NCBI RefSeq assembly: GCF_009755605.1
Contig: NZ_WPNZ01000037.1
Location: 1-64,000 of the forward strand
DNA from: Streptomyces typhae
GTDB taxonomy: Bacteria; Actinomycetota; Actinomycetes; Streptomycetales; Streptomycetaceae
Direction: 5' to 3'
Length of the DNA: 64,000 nucleotides
Made by a program: the position numbers and the translations under genes. The notes beneath the pieces were generated by a model. It ran no database searches, was not told the DNA's origin, and worked only from the letters and a program-made list of their open reading frames with translations. This document shows, one piece after another, positions 1 through 12,800 of this stretch. Every line of letters starts with the position of its first letter. Position 1 is the first letter of the stretch.

Positions 1-1
1 G

Positions 2-3000
2 GTGGGCTGGTTCACCAGTGTCTTCCCGGTGCGTCTGGACGTGGCGGGCATCGATCTGGACGAGGCGTTCGCGGGCGGCCCGGCAGCAGGCACGGTCGTC
101 AAGACCGTCAAGGAACAGCTGTTGTCCCTGCCCGACAAGGGCATCGGCTACGGCCTCCTGCGCCACCTCAACCCGCAGACCGCCGCGGTCCTCGGACAGC
201 ACGGCAGCGGGCAGATCTCCTTCAACTACCTGGGCCGGTTCTCCGCGGGCGCGGACATGCCCGCCGACCTGCGGGGTCTGGGCTTCACCCAGGACACGGG
301 CGTGGCCGAGCTGGCGGAGCTGGACGCCGGGCACGACCCGCGGATGCCCGCACACGCCGAACTGGACATCAACGCCCACGTCACCGACACCCCCGAAGGC
401 CCGCGCCTGGGCGCCCTGTTCACCGCCCCCGAAGGCATCCTCACCCAGGCCGAGGCCGGGGAGCTGGCCGACCTGTGGGTGCAGGCCCTGCACGGCCTGG
501 CCCGCCACGCCCAACAGCCCGACGCGGGCGGCCTCACCCCCTCCGACGTCCCCCTGGTCAAGGTGTCCCAGGCCGACATCGACGACTGGACACAGCGCTA
601 CCCGGGCCTGTCCGACATCTGGCCCGTCTCCCCGCTCCAGCTCGGTCTCCTCGTGCACTCGATGATGGCGCGCGAGACCGGCGCCGAGTTCGACGCCTAC
701 CAGGTCCAGTACGTCCTCAAGCTGTCGGGCCCCGTGGACCACGTCCGCCTGCGGACCGCGGCCCAGGCCGTCCTCGACCGGCACCCCGTGCTGCGCACCG
801 CCTACGTCCCCGGACCCGAGGGCGAACTGATCCAGCTCGTCGTCGACGGCGTCGAGGTGCCCTGGCAGTACCTCGACCTCAGCAGCCTCGGCGAGGCCAT
901 GCGCGACTCGGCGTACGAGCAGTTCCTGGCGAGCGACCTGAAGGTGCACTTCGACCCGGTCACGCCGCCGATGCTGCGCATGTCGCTGCTCACCCTGGCC
1001 GCCGACCGCCACGAACTCGTCCTCACCTCCCACCACACCCACTTCGACGGCTGGTCCCTGCCCCTGCTCACCCGCGACCTGCTGCGCCTGTACGCCACCG
1101 AGGGCGACGCGTCGGCGCTGCCCCGGGCCCGCAGCTACCGCGAGTACCTGGCCTGGCTCGCCGAGCAGGACCCCCAGGAGTCCGCGGACGTCTGGGCCCG
1201 CGAGCTCGACGGGCTCAAGGAGCCCACCCTGGTCGCGCCCGACACCGACCCGGACGCCGACAGCGCGGGCATCGGACAGGTCGACGTGCCCCTGCCCGCC
1301 GACGACGCCCGCGAACTCCCGCGCCGCGCCGCCGAGGTGGGCGTCACCCTCAACACCCTCGTGCAGGGCGCCTGGGGCATCGTGCTCAGCCGCCTGAGCG
1401 ACCGTCAGGACGTGGTGCTCGCCGCCACGGTCGCCGGACGCCCGGCCACCCTGCCCGGCGGCGACTCCATCGTCGGCATGTTCCTCAACACCCTTCCGGT
1501 GCGCGTCCCCTACGCCCCCGGTGACAGCGTCGCCCAGATGCTGACGGGCCTTCAGGAGCGGCAGGCCACGCTGTTCGAGCACCACCACCACGGCCTCGCC
1601 GAGATCCAGCGCGCCGCCGGGCTCCCGGCCCTGTTCGACAGCCTCATCGGCTTCGAGTCGTTCCCGCTGGACCGCGAGGGCATCGGCGAGGCCAGCGCGG
1701 CGGCCGGCATCACCGTCACCGGCATCCGGTCCTTCACCGCGAGCCACTTCCCGGTCGCCGTGTTCGTCTACCCCGACGGCGCCTACCTGCGGCTGAGCCT
1801 CCAGTACCAGCACCACCTCTTCAGCCGTGAGCAGGCGCAGGAGATGGCGGACCTGTACGGGCGGGTGCTCCAGCAGGTCGCCGCCGACCCAGAGGCCCGC
1901 CTCGGCGACATGGCGGCCGAGCCCGCCGGGCAGCAGCTCCACGCGGGCCTCGCGGCGGACGACGTCCCCGAGGTCCCCGAGCAGACCCTCGGCGAGCTGT
2001 TCGCCCAGCAGGTGACCAGGACCCCCGACGCCACCGCGATCGTGTGCGACGGCACCGAACTGACGTACCGTCAACTCGATGAGCGGTCCAACCGCCTGGC
2101 GCACGTGCTGCGCGAGCGCGGTGTGGTCCGCGACTCGATGGTCGGTGTGGCCCTGCGGCGCTCCGCCGAGTACATCGTGACCGTCACCGCGATCCTCAAG
2201 GCGGGCGGCGCCTATCTGCCCATCGACCCCGACTACCCGGCCGAGCGGCTGCGCTTCATGCTCCGCGACGCCGCGCCGGTCGTCCTCGTCACCGACGAGC
2301 GGATCGCGCCGCAGCTGCCGGAGGGTGAGGGCCCGCTGCTCGTCCTCGACGAGAGCGACACCCTCGCCACCCTGGCCGGGGCCTTCGCCGGTCCGGTGCC
2401 GGACCTCGCGGGCCACCCCGAGCAGCTGGCGTGCGCCTTCTACACCTCCGGCTCGACCGGTCTGCCCAAGGGCGTCTGCGTCAGCCATCGCGACGTCGCC
2501 GCGTTCGTCGTGGACCGCCGCTTCCGGAGCGAGGCGCACACCCGGGTCCTCCAGCAGGCCCCGCTGGCCTTCGACGCCTCCACGTACGAGATGTGGGTGC
2601 CGCTGCTCAGCGGTGGCACCGTCGTGGTGGCCCCGCCCGGCCACCTGGACGCCCCGGCCCTCGCCAAGGTCGTCCAGGAGCAGCGGCTCACCGGGCTCTT
2701 CGTGACCTCCGCCCTGTTCCGGGTGGTCGCCGAGGAGCAGCCGGACGCCTTCACGGGCCTCAAGGAGGTCTGGACCGGCGGTGAGGTGGTCTCCCCGACC
2801 GCCGTCCGCCGGGTCCTGCGCGCCTGCCCCGGCATCACCGTCTACGACGTGTACGGGCCGACGGAGACCACCACGTACGCCACCTGCCGTCCGATGGTCC
2901 GCGCCGAGGACGTGACCGAGCCGATCCCGATCGGCTGGGCCATGGACAACATGGGCGCCCACGTCCTCGACGACCGCCTCAACCCCGTCGGGCCCGGTGT

Positions 3001-3811
3001 CGCCGGTGAGCTGTACCTCACCGGAGCCGGTCTCGCCCGCGGCTACCTCGGTCGGCTCCCGCTGACCTCCGAGCGGTTCGTGGCCAGCCCGTTCGGCGAG
3101 CCGGGCGAGCGGATGTACCGCACCGGCGACGTCGTCGCCTGGACCGAGGACGGCGAGCTGGCCTTCCAGGGCCGCGCCGACACCCAGGTCAAGATCCGCG
3201 GCTTCCGCATCGAGCCCGGCGAGACCGAGGCCGTCCTGGAGAAGCACACCGGCGTGTCGCAGGCCGTGGTCGTCCCCCACGAGAGCGCCCCCGGACAGGG
3301 CATGCAGCTGGTGGCGTACGTCGTGCCGGTCAAGGCCGGCGGCGGCTCCACGGATGCCGACGCCGGGTCCGCGGCCCTGTCGGTGGAGGAGCTGCGCACC
3401 TTCACGTCGCAGAGCCTGCCCGAGTACATGGTCCCCGCGGTGTTCATGCTCCTCGACGAGCTGCCGCTGACGGCCAACAACAAGGTCGACAAGGCCAGGC
3501 TGCCCGCGCCCGAGTCGACGGGCCGCGCCTATGTGGCGCCCACCACCACCCAGGAGAAGCAGCTGTGCGAGCTGATCGCGCAGCTCCTGAAGGTCGAGCG
3601 GGTCGGCATGAGCGACGACTTCTTCGAGCTGGGCGGTGACTCCCTGCTCGCGACCCGCCTCACCAGCAGGATCAGCAAGACCTTTGGGGCCAGCGTGCCC
3701 ATCCGAGCGGTCTTCAAGGCCAACGACATCGCCGATCTGGCGCGCACGGTGAAGAACGCATCGGCTGCAAGCCGCCCCGCCCTGCGCAAGATGAACAGGA
3801 GTGCCAAGTAA
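2..3811 (+). CDS. Nonribosomal peptide synthetase, 3' part ([E]-C-A-T), cut by the window edge
   Basis: The reading frame is open from the first base, so the start lies outside. The visible 1,269 residues open with the tail of an epimerization domain (VGWFTS, then FNYLGRF). A D-accepting condensation domain follows with HHTHFDG at about residues 344-350. Next is an adenylation domain (YTSGSTG near 814, FDASTYE near 857), then a carrier domain with LGGDS, where Ser1214 carries the phosphopantetheine arm. My reading of the ten-residue specificity code is DAYFWGVTYK, which suggests a branched aliphatic residue such as Val or Ile; this is an inference. The A10 motif reads NNKVDK instead of the usual NGKxDK. 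The protein ends with a carrier domain and a basic tail, so the chain passes in trans to the next synthetase. Its stop overlaps the next start as TAATG, indicating coupled translation. Confidence 0.95.
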   Translation: MGWFTSVFPVRLDVAGIDLDEAFAGGPAAGTVVKTVKEQLLSLPDKGIGYGLLRHLNPQTAAVLGQHGSGQISFNYLGRFSAGADMPADLRGLGFTQDTGVAELAELDAGHDPRMPAHAELDINAHVTDTPEGPRLGALFTAPEGILTQAEAGELADLWVQALHGLARHAQQPDAGGLTPSDVPLVKVSQADIDDWTQRYPGLSDIWPVSPLQLGLLVHSMMARETGAEFDAYQVQYVLKLSGPVDHVRLRTAAQAVLDRHPVLRTAYVPGPEGELIQLVVDGVEVPWQYLDLSSLGEAMRDSAYEQFLASDLKVHFDPVTPPMLRMSLLTLAADRHELVLTSHHTHFDGWSLPLLTRDLLRLYATEGDASALPRARSYREYLAWLAEQDPQESADVWARELDGLKEPTLVAPDTDPDADSAGIGQVDVPLPADDARELPRRAAEVGVTLNTLVQGAWGIVLSRLSDRQDVVLAATVAGRPATLPGGDSIVGMFLNTLPVRVPYAPGDSVAQMLTGLQERQATLFEHHHHGLAEIQRAAGLPALFDSLIGFESFPLDREGIGEASAAAGITVTGIRSFTASHFPVAVFVYPDGAYLRLSLQYQHHLFSREQAQEMADLYGRVLQQVAADPEARLGDMAAEPAGQQLHAGLAADDVPEVPEQTLGELFAQQVTRTPDATAIVCDGTELTYRQLDERSNRLAHVLRERGVVRDSMVGVALRRSAEYIVTVTAILKAGGAYLPIDPDYPAERLRFMLRDAAPVVLVTDERIAPQLPEGEGPLLVLDESDTLATLAGAFAGPVPDLAGHPEQLACAFYTSGSTGLPKGVCVSHRDVAAFVVDRRFRSEAHTRVLQQAPLAFDASTYEMWVPLLSGGTVVVAPPGHLDAPALAKVVQEQRLTGLFVTSALFRVVAEEQPDAFTGLKEVWTGGEVVSPTAVRRVLRACPGITVYDVYGPTETTTYATCRPMVRAEDVTEPIPIGWAMDNMGAHVLDDRLNPVGPGVAGELYLTGAGLARGYLGRLPLTSERFVASPFGEPGERMYRTGDVVAWTEDGELAFQGRADTQVKIRGFRIEPGETEAVLEKHTGVSQAVVVPHESAPGQGMQLVAYVVPVKAGGGSTDADAGSAALSVEELRTFTSQSLPEYMVPAVFMLLDELPLTANNKVDKARLPAPESTGRAYVAPTTTQEKQLCELIAQLLKVERVGMSDDFFELGGDSLLATRLTSRISKTFGASVPIRAVFKANDIADLARTVKNASAASRPALRKMNRSAK

Positions 3812-6800
3812 TGATCCCGTTGTCCTTCGCACAGCAGCGACTGTGGTTCATCGACAAGTTCGAGGGTCCGTCGGCGACGTACAACGTCCCCTTCCTCATC
3901 CGGCTCACGGGTGACCTGGACGTCGAGGCACTCGTCCAGGCGGTCCGCGACGTGGTCACGCGGCACGAGAGCCTGCGCACCCTCATCGTGGAGAACGCCG
4001 ACGGCGTCCCCGCCCAGCACGTGCTCCCCGACGAGGAGGTCCGCCTGGACATCCCGCTGTTCGAGGTGGGCGAGGACGAGCTGGACGAGGCGATCAAGAA
4101 GGCCGCCAACTACGCGATCACCCTCTCCGAGGAGATCCCGGTCCGCGGCACCCTGTTCCGCGTGGACGAGCGGGAGCACCGGCTGCTGCTCCTGATCCAC
4201 CACATCGCGAGCGACGGCGAGTCCATCGAGCCGCTCTCCCGCGACCTGGCCACCGCCTACACGGCCCGTGTCGGGGGCGGGGCGCCGGACTGGGAGGAAC
4301 TCCCGGTCCAGTACGTCGACTACACGATGTGGCAGCGCGAGCTGCTCGGCGACGAGGACGACCCCGACAGCGTCCTGTCCGCCCAGCTCGACTACTGGCG
4401 CGGCGAGCTGACCGGTGTGCCGCAGCCGATGCGTCTGTCCACCGACCGCCCGCGCCCCCCGGCCGCGAGCCGCGACGGCGACGGCTTCGGCATCACCCTC
4501 GACGACGCCCTGCTCACCAAGGTCGAGGCCCTGGCCAGGCGCGCCGAGGTCACCACGCCGATGGTGTTCCAGGCCGCGCTCGCGGTCCTGCTCCAGCAGC
4601 TCGGCGCGGGCGAGGACATCGCGATCGGCTCCACCATCGCGGGCCGCACCGACGACGACCTCGCCGAACTCGTCGGCTTCTTCGTCAACACCTGGGTGCT
4701 CCGTGCCGACCTGGCGGGAACCCCGTCGTTCGAGCAGCTCCTCGCCCAGGTGCAGCACAAGGCGCTGACGGCGTACGACAACCAGGACGCGCCGTTCGAG
4801 CGCCTCGTGGAGATCCTCAACCCGGAGCGCTCCACCGCCTACCACCCGCTGTTCCAGGTGATGTTCACCTGGGAGACCCGCGGCTGGATCGAGTTCGACC
4901 TGCCGGGCGTCAAGGCGCACTTCGGCCCGCTTGCGACGCCCACGGCCAAGTTCGACCTGGAGTTCAACTTCTTCAACGACCCCGACGAGCCGGGGCTGCT
5001 GATCTTCCTGGAGTACGCCACCGACCTGTTCGACCGGTCCACGATCGAAGCCGTCATGGCCCGCTTCGTGCGCCTCGTCGAGCAGCTCGCCGCGCACCCG
5101 GACCGCCCCGTCGCCCTGACGGACGTCCTGGAGGCGCACGAGCGCGAACTCGTCCTGCGCGGCTTCAACGACACCGTGGCGGAGACGCCCGAGCTGACGG
5201 TCCCGGGTCTGTTGGAGCGGCAGGTCGCCGCGGTGCCGGACGCCACCGCTGTCCTCTTCGGTGATCTGGAGCTGACGTACGCCGAGCTGGACGCGCGGGC
5301 CGAGCGCCTCGCCCGTGAGCTGGTCGCCCGCGGTGCTGGTCCCGAGACGATCGTGGGCCTGGCCCTGCCGCGCTCCGCCGACCTGGTCGTGGGCATGCTG
5401 GGCATCCTGAAGGCGGGCGCCGCCTACCTGCCGATCGACCCCAAGTACCCCAGCACCCGGCTCGACTACATCCTGTCCGACGCCCGCCCGCAGCTCGTGC
5501 TGACCAGCGCCGACACCGCGGGCGTGCTCCCGGCGTCGGACGTGCCGCACCTGTATGTGGAGGACGTGGACTTCGACGCTCCGGGACCTGACGTCCAGCG
5601 GGCTGTGGTGCGGCCTGGGAACGCCGCGTACGTGATGTACACCTCCGGTTCCACCGGTCTGCCCAAGGGCGTGACGATCACCCATCGTGACGTGGTCAAT
5701 GGTGTGCTGCGTCTTGCCGACTCCGTGGGCATCGGTGCCGGGACGCGTGTCCTGGCCGGTACTTCGGTGAACTTCGACGTCTCCGTCTTCGAGACCATCA
5801 CCTGCCTCTCCGTCGGCGGGATCCTCGAAGTGGTCCGTGACGTGCTGGTGATCGGGGAGCGGGGCGGCTGGAGCGGCGGCGTCATCAGCACGGTGCCGTC
5901 GGTGTTCGCGGAGCTGCTGGACCAGGTCGGCGGGAAGATCGAGGCCGAGGCGGTCGTGTTCGCGGGCGAAGCGCTGCCCGCGTCGCTCGTGGAGCGCGTA
6001 CGCGCCGTCATTCCCGGCGTGCGGGTCGTCAACGCCTATGGTCAGACCGAGTCGTTCTACGCCACGACCTTCACCGCCGACGAGTCGTGGACGGGCACGG
6101 CCAGCGCGCCGATCGGTTCGCCGCTGGGCAATATGCGCACCTACGTCCTCGGCCCCGGCCTCAAGCCCGTGGCGCCCGGCGTCGTGGGGGAGCTGTACGT
6201 GGCGGGCAACGTGGCGCGCGGCTACTTCGGCCGGACCGCGCTGACCGCCGAGCGGTTCGTCCCCGACCCCTACGGTCCCGCGGGCGCGCGCATGTACCGC
6301 ACCGGTGACCTGGCGCGGTGGACCCCCGCAGGCTGCCTGGAGTACGTGGGCCGTGACGACGCGCAGGTCAAGGTGCGCGGCTTCCGTATCGAGCCCGGGG
6401 AGGTCGAGGCGGCGCTGACCGCGCACCCGGGTGTGGCGCAGGCCGTCGTGGTCACCCACCAGGGCCGCGGCTCCACCCAGCTCGTCGGCTACGTCGTGCC
6501 CCAGGGCGCGGGCGAGGCGGGCCTCGGCACCGTCGAGAGCCTCGGCGACCTCGAGGTCGACCTGACCGCCACCGTGTCCTCGCGGGAGCTGCGGAAGTTC
6601 GTGTCCGGCAGGCTGCCGGAGTTCATGGTGCCGTCGCTGTTCGTGATGCTGGACCGGCTGCCGCTCGCGCCGAACGGCAAGCTGGACCGCAAGGCCCTGC
6701 CCGAGCCGGAGTACACCGGCACCACCTACCGCGCCCCGCGCACTCCGGTGGAGGAGGTCCTCGCCGGGGTGTACGCCGAGGTCCTGGGTCTGGACCGGGT

Positions 6801-9800
6801 CGGTATCGACGACGACTTCTTCGCCGTCGGCGGTGACTCGATCCGCTCCATCCAGGTCGTCTCGCGGGCCCGCGCGCAGGGTGTGGAGGTGACGCCGCGG
6901 CAGATCTTCGAGCACCGCACCGTCGTCGACCTGGCGGAGACCGCCGTCAGCTCCGGCCAGGCCCGCGTGGTCCTGGAGGAGCTGGAGGGCGGCGGCGCCG
7001 GCTTCATGCCGCTGCTGCCCGTCGGCCACTACCTGATGGACATCGGCACCGGCCTGAACCGGTTCACCATGTCGATGACCGTCGACCTGCCCGTCGGCAT
7101 CGACGAGGCCGGCCTCGTCGCGACGCTGTCGGCGGTCGTCGACCACCACGACATGCTGCGCTCCCGCCTGGTCACGGGCCCGGAGACCGGCATCGAGGTG
7201 ACCGCGCCCGGCACCGTGGACGTCGCCTCCCTCATCCACCGAGTGAGCTGGACCGGCTCCAACGGCTCCAACGGCTCCACCGACAACTGGGACACCGGCT
7301 GGCGCGAGCGCGCCACCGCCGAACTGGACGCCGCCACCGACCGCCTGGACGCCGAGGCCGGCGTCATGGCGCAGTTCGTGTGGTTCGACGCGGGCACCGC
7401 GCACGCGGGCCGCCTCGTCATCGCCCTGCACCACTTCGCCGTCGACGGCGTGTCCTGGCGCATCCTGCTGCCCGACCTCACCGAGGCCTGGAAGCAGATC
7501 CGCGACGGCCGCACCCCGGAGCTCGAACCGGTCGGCACCTCCGCACGGCGCTGGTCCCACGCCCTCGTGGAGCAGGCCAAGTCCGCCGACCGCACCGCGG
7601 AACTGGCCCTGTGGCGCTCCATCGTCGCCGGACCCGACCCCGTGCTCGGCAGCCGCCCCTTCAACCCGGCCGTCGACACCATCGACACCGTCGAATATGT
7701 CCACATGGACCTGCCGGAGACGGCCACCGAGGCGCTCCTCACCAGCCTCCCCGCCGCCTACCGCGGCGGTGTCAACGACGGCCTGCTCGCCGCCCTCGCG
7801 CTCGCCGTCGCCAAGTGGCGCAAGCAGCGCGGCGTCGCCGACAGCGAGGCGTCCTCACTGCTGCTTCGCCTGGAGGGCCACGGCCGTGAGGAGGCGGCGG
7901 CGCCCGGCGCCGACCTGTCCCGCACCGTCGGCTGGTTCACCAGCATGTTCCCCGTCCGCCTCGGCGTCGCGGGCATCGACATCGACGACGCGCTCGACGG
8001 CGGCAGCGCCGCGGGCGCCGCGGTGAAGGCCGTCAAGGAACAGCTCCTCGCCGTCCCCGACAAGGGCATCGGCTACGGCCTCCTGCGCTACCTCAACCCG
8101 CAGACCAGCGAGATCCTCAAGCGGTACGCCACCGGCCAGGTGTCCTTCAACTACCTCGGCCGCTACGCCGGTTCGGCCAACATGCCGGAGAACCTCCGCG
8201 GCCTCGGCTTCAACCAGACCGAGGGCACCACCGAACTCCTCGCGGACCCGGACGGCTCCATGCCGGCCCTCGCCGCGCTGAACGTCAGCGCCTACGTCAC
8301 CGACAGCGAGCAGGGCCCGCGCCTCGCCACCCGCCTCGACTTCCCCTCGGGTCTGTTCACCCGCGCCGAGGTGGAGGAGCTCGCCGCGCTGTGGCGCACC
8401 GCCCTGCAAGGCCTCGCCCAGCACGCGACGCAGCCCGACGCGGGCGGCCTCACCCCCTCCGACGTGCCCCTGGTGCGGGTGACCCAGAACCAGCTCGACA
8501 GCTGGGAGCGGACGTACGAGGGCCTGGCCGACGTGTGGCCGCTCACCTCGATGCAGAACGGCCTGCTCTTCCACGCCGAACTGGCGGGCGCCACCTTCGA
8601 CGCCTACCAGATGCAGTTCGTCTTCCACCTCGCCGGTGCCGTCGAGCCGCCCCGGATGCGCGCGGCAGGACAGGCCCTGATCGACCGCTACCCGAACCTG
8701 CGGGCCGCGTTCGTCACCGACGACGCGGGCGACCGGGTGCAGATCGTCCAGAGCGCCGTCGAACTGCCCTGGCACGAGCACGACCTGAGCGCCCTGGCCG
8801 ACGGCGCGCGCGAGGAGCAGCTCGCGCGGCTCCTCGACACCGAGCACGACACCCACTTCGACCTGGCCGACGCGCCCCTGGTGCGCCTGACGCTGATCAA
8901 GCTCGCCGACGACAAGTGGGACCTGGTCTTCACCGCCCACCACGTCCTCTTCGACGGCTGGTCGGTGCCGCTGCTCATCCAGGACCTGCTGCGCCTGTAC
9001 GGCTCGGCCGGCGACGCCTCCGGACTCGGCCGCGCCCGTACCTACCGCGACTTCCTGACCTGGCTCTCCCGCCAGGACCGGCAGGCCGCCGTGGACGCCT
9101 GGGCCCGCGAGCTCGACGGCGTCGACGAGCCCACGCTCCTGGTGCCCGCGGGCGCCGAGGACACCGGGGCCGAGCCGGCCGGCGTCGGCCAGGTCGACGT
9201 GCCGCTCACCTCCGAGCAGTCCCGTGCCCTCTCCCGCCGCGCGGGCGACCTCGGCCTGACCCTCAACACGCTGGTCCAGGGCGCCTGGGCGCTCCTCGTC
9301 GGCGGGCTCACCGGCCGCCAGGACGTGGTCTTCGGCGCCACCGTCTCCGGCCGTCCCCCGCAGGTCGCGGGCGTCGACGAGATGGTCGGCATGTTCATCA
9401 ACACCCTCCCGGTACGGGTGCGGTGCGCCGCGGACAAGTCCCTCGCCGAGGTGCTCGGCGACCTCCAGGAGAGCCAGAGCGCGCTCCTCGACCACCACCA
9501 CCACGGACTTCTCGACCTGCACCAGGCCACCGGTCTGCGCACGCTCTTCGACACCATGGTGGTCTTCGAGTCGTACCCGATCGACAGCGCCGCCCTCAGT
9601 GAGGCGTACTCGGCCGCCGGGATATCGGTGACCGGCATCAGCCCGCTGAGCAGCACCCACTACCCGCTGGTGGTGATGGCCTTCGCCGAGCCGCACCTGA
9701 AGGTCAGCCTCCAGCACCAGCACCACCTGCTCGACCGCGAGCGGGCGCAGGAGATCGCCACCCGCTTCGGCCACGTCCTCGCGCAGCTCGCCACCGACAC

Positions 9801-12800
9801 CGGCATCCGCGCCGGAGCCCTCGACCTGCTCGCCCCCGAGGAGCGCCACCAGCTCGTCGCCGGGGTCAACGACACCGCGACGCCCACACCCGAGCTGACC
9901 GTCCCCGGCCTGTTCGAGCAGCAGGCCGCGGCGACCCCGGACAAGACCGCCGTGACCTTCGGCGAGGTGTCGTACACGTACGCGGAGCTCGACGCCCGCG
10001 CGAACCGTCTCGCCCGCGAACTCGCGGACCGCGGCGTCGGCCCGGAGACCGTGGTGGGCCTCGCGCTGCCCCGCTCCGCGGACCTCGTCACCGGCCTGCT
10101 CGGCATCCTCAAGGCGGGCGGCGCCTATCTGCCGATCGACCCGAAGTACCCGAGCACGCGCCTCGACCACATCCTCGCGAGCGCCGCGCCGCAGCTCGTC
10201 CTCACCGACGCCGACACCGTCGGCATCCTCCCGGACACCGGCGTCCCGACGCTGTTCCTCGGCGACGTCGACCTCGAAGGCGCCGACGGCAGCGCCCTGC
10301 CGCGGGTGGACCTGCGCCCCGAGCACGCGGCGTACGTGATGTACACCTCCGGCTCCACCGGCACCCCGAAGGGCGTGGTGATCAGCCACGCGAACGTCGT
10401 CAACGGCGTGACACGGCTCGCCGACCGGGTCGGTGTGCACGCGGGTACGCGGATGTTCGCCGGTACGTCGATCAACTTCGACGTGTCGGTCTTCGAGACC
10501 GTCACGACACTCGCGCACGGCGGCACCGTCGAGGTCGTCAGGGACGCCCTCGTGCTCGCCGAACGCGAGTCCGTGTCGGCGTCCGTCATCAGCACGGTGC
10601 CGTCCGTCTTCGCCGAGCTAGGTGACCGCATGGCCGCCATCTCCGGCCTGGAGACGGTCGTGTTCGCCGGTGAGGCGCTGCCCGCGACGCTCGTGCACCG
10701 CATCCGCACGGCCCTGCCCGGCGTCCGGATCGTCAACGCCTACGGCCAGACCGAGTCCTTCTACGCCACCACCTTCGCCGTGCAGGCGGGCCAGGAGTGG
10801 CAGGCCACGGACAACACCGACAACACCCCGATCGGTGTGCCGCTCGGCAACATGCGCACCTACATCCTCGGTCCGGGCCTCGCGCCCGTCCCGCCGGGCG
10901 TCGTGGGGGAGCTGTACGTCGGCGGCAATATCGCCCGCGGCTACCTGGGCAACGCCGCGCTGACCGCCGAGCGGTTCGTCGCCGACCCGCACGGCCCCGC
11001 GGGGTCGCGGATGTACCGCACCGGTGACCTGGCGCGCTGGAACGCCGACGGGCAGATCGAGTACGCGGGCCGCGACGACGACCAGGTCAAGATCCGCGGT
11101 GTCCGGGTCGAGCCCGCCGAGGTCGAGCGGGCCCTGGCCACCCACCCCGGCGTCGCCCAGTCCGTGGTCGTCGCGCAGAGCGGCGCGGGCTCCGGCGACA
11201 AGCAGCTCGTGGCCTACGTCGTCCCGGACCTGGACGGCCTGGAGGACACCGAGCAGGCCGAGCAGCAGGTCGACGAGTGGGAGAAGATCTACGACCAGGT
11301 CTACTCGGGCGAGAGCGTCGAGTGGGGCGAGAACTTCTTCGGCTGGAACTCCAGCTACGACGGACTGCCCATCGAGCTGGACGAGATGCGGCACTGGCGG
11401 GACGCGGCGGTCGAGCAGATCATCCGCTGGAAGCCCCGCCAGGTCCTGGAGCTCGGTGTCGGCTCGGGTCTGCTGATGGCCCACGCGCTGCCGCACGTCG
11501 AGCACTACTGGGCGAGCGACCTCTCGTCCGCTGTCATCGACCGGCTGACCCGCGAGGCCGAGCAGGCCGGGTTCGCCGACAAGGTGACGCTGCGGCACGC
11601 GCAGGCCGAGGACGTCACGGGCCTGCCCAAGGGCCACTTCGACGTCATCGTCCTCAACTCCGTGATCCAGTACTTCCCGCACGCCGAGTACCTCGACCAG
11701 GTGCTCGCGCAGGCCTTCGAGCTGCTGTCCGACGGCGGCCGGATCGTGGTCGGCGACGTCCGCAACGCGGCGACGCTGCCGCTGTTCAGCACGGGCGTGC
11801 AGTACACCCAGCACCCGGGGTCCACCCCGTCCGAGGCGGGCGCCGCCATCGCCCGCGCCGTCCTCACCGAGCCCGAACTGGTCCTCGACCCCGAGTGGTT
11901 CACGCAGTGGGCCGAGCGGCACGGCGCCGCGGGCGCGGACATCCGCCTCAAGCTGGGCGGAGCGCACAACGAGCTGACCCGGCACCGCTACGAGGTCGTC
12001 CTGCACAAGCGGGCCGACGGCCAGAGCGACCTGTCCGCGGTACCGCAGCTCGCCTGGGGCCGCGAGGCCGCCACACTGGCCGACCTGGAGCAGCCGTGCG
12101 CCGCGCAGAACGGCCCGGTCCGCGTCACCGGCATCCCCAACGCCCGGCTCACCGGTGAGCTGGACCTCGCCGTGGGCGCCGGGGTCCTGGAGGCCCCCGC
12201 GGCGAGCGGCCCCGCCCTCGACCCGCAGGACGTGCACGACTGGGCCGCCGCGCGCGGCTGGAGCGTCCTGATGACCTGGTCGGCGGCTGCCGCCGAGTCC
12301 TTCGACGCCCTGGTGTTCACCGACGGGCCCCTCGACGCCCGGCAGTTCACCGGCACGTACCTGCCCTCGGGCCGCGGCGACCGGCTCCTCGCGAACGCCC
12401 CCGCCGCCGCCGCACGCATCGGTGGCCTCGTCGGCTCGCTGCGCGGCTACCTCCAGGAGCGGCTGCCCGCACACCTGGTGCCCGCCGCGGTCGTGGCGAT
12501 CGCGTCGCTGCCCCTGGCGGCCAACGGCAAGCTGGACCGACGGGCCCTGCCCGCGCCCGACTTCGCCGGGCAGGCCACGGGCCGGGCCCCGCGCACCGCC
12601 CAGGAAGAGCTGCTGTGCGAGCTGTTCGCCGAGGTCCTCGACCTGGAGCGGGTCGGCATCGACGACGACTTCTTCACCCTCGGCGGCCACTCGCTGCTCG
12701 CCACCAAGCTCATCAGCCGCATCCGCTCCGCCCTCGGCGCCGAAGTCGAACTGCGGACCCTGTTCTCGCACCCCACGGTCGCCGGCATCGTGCCGCACCT

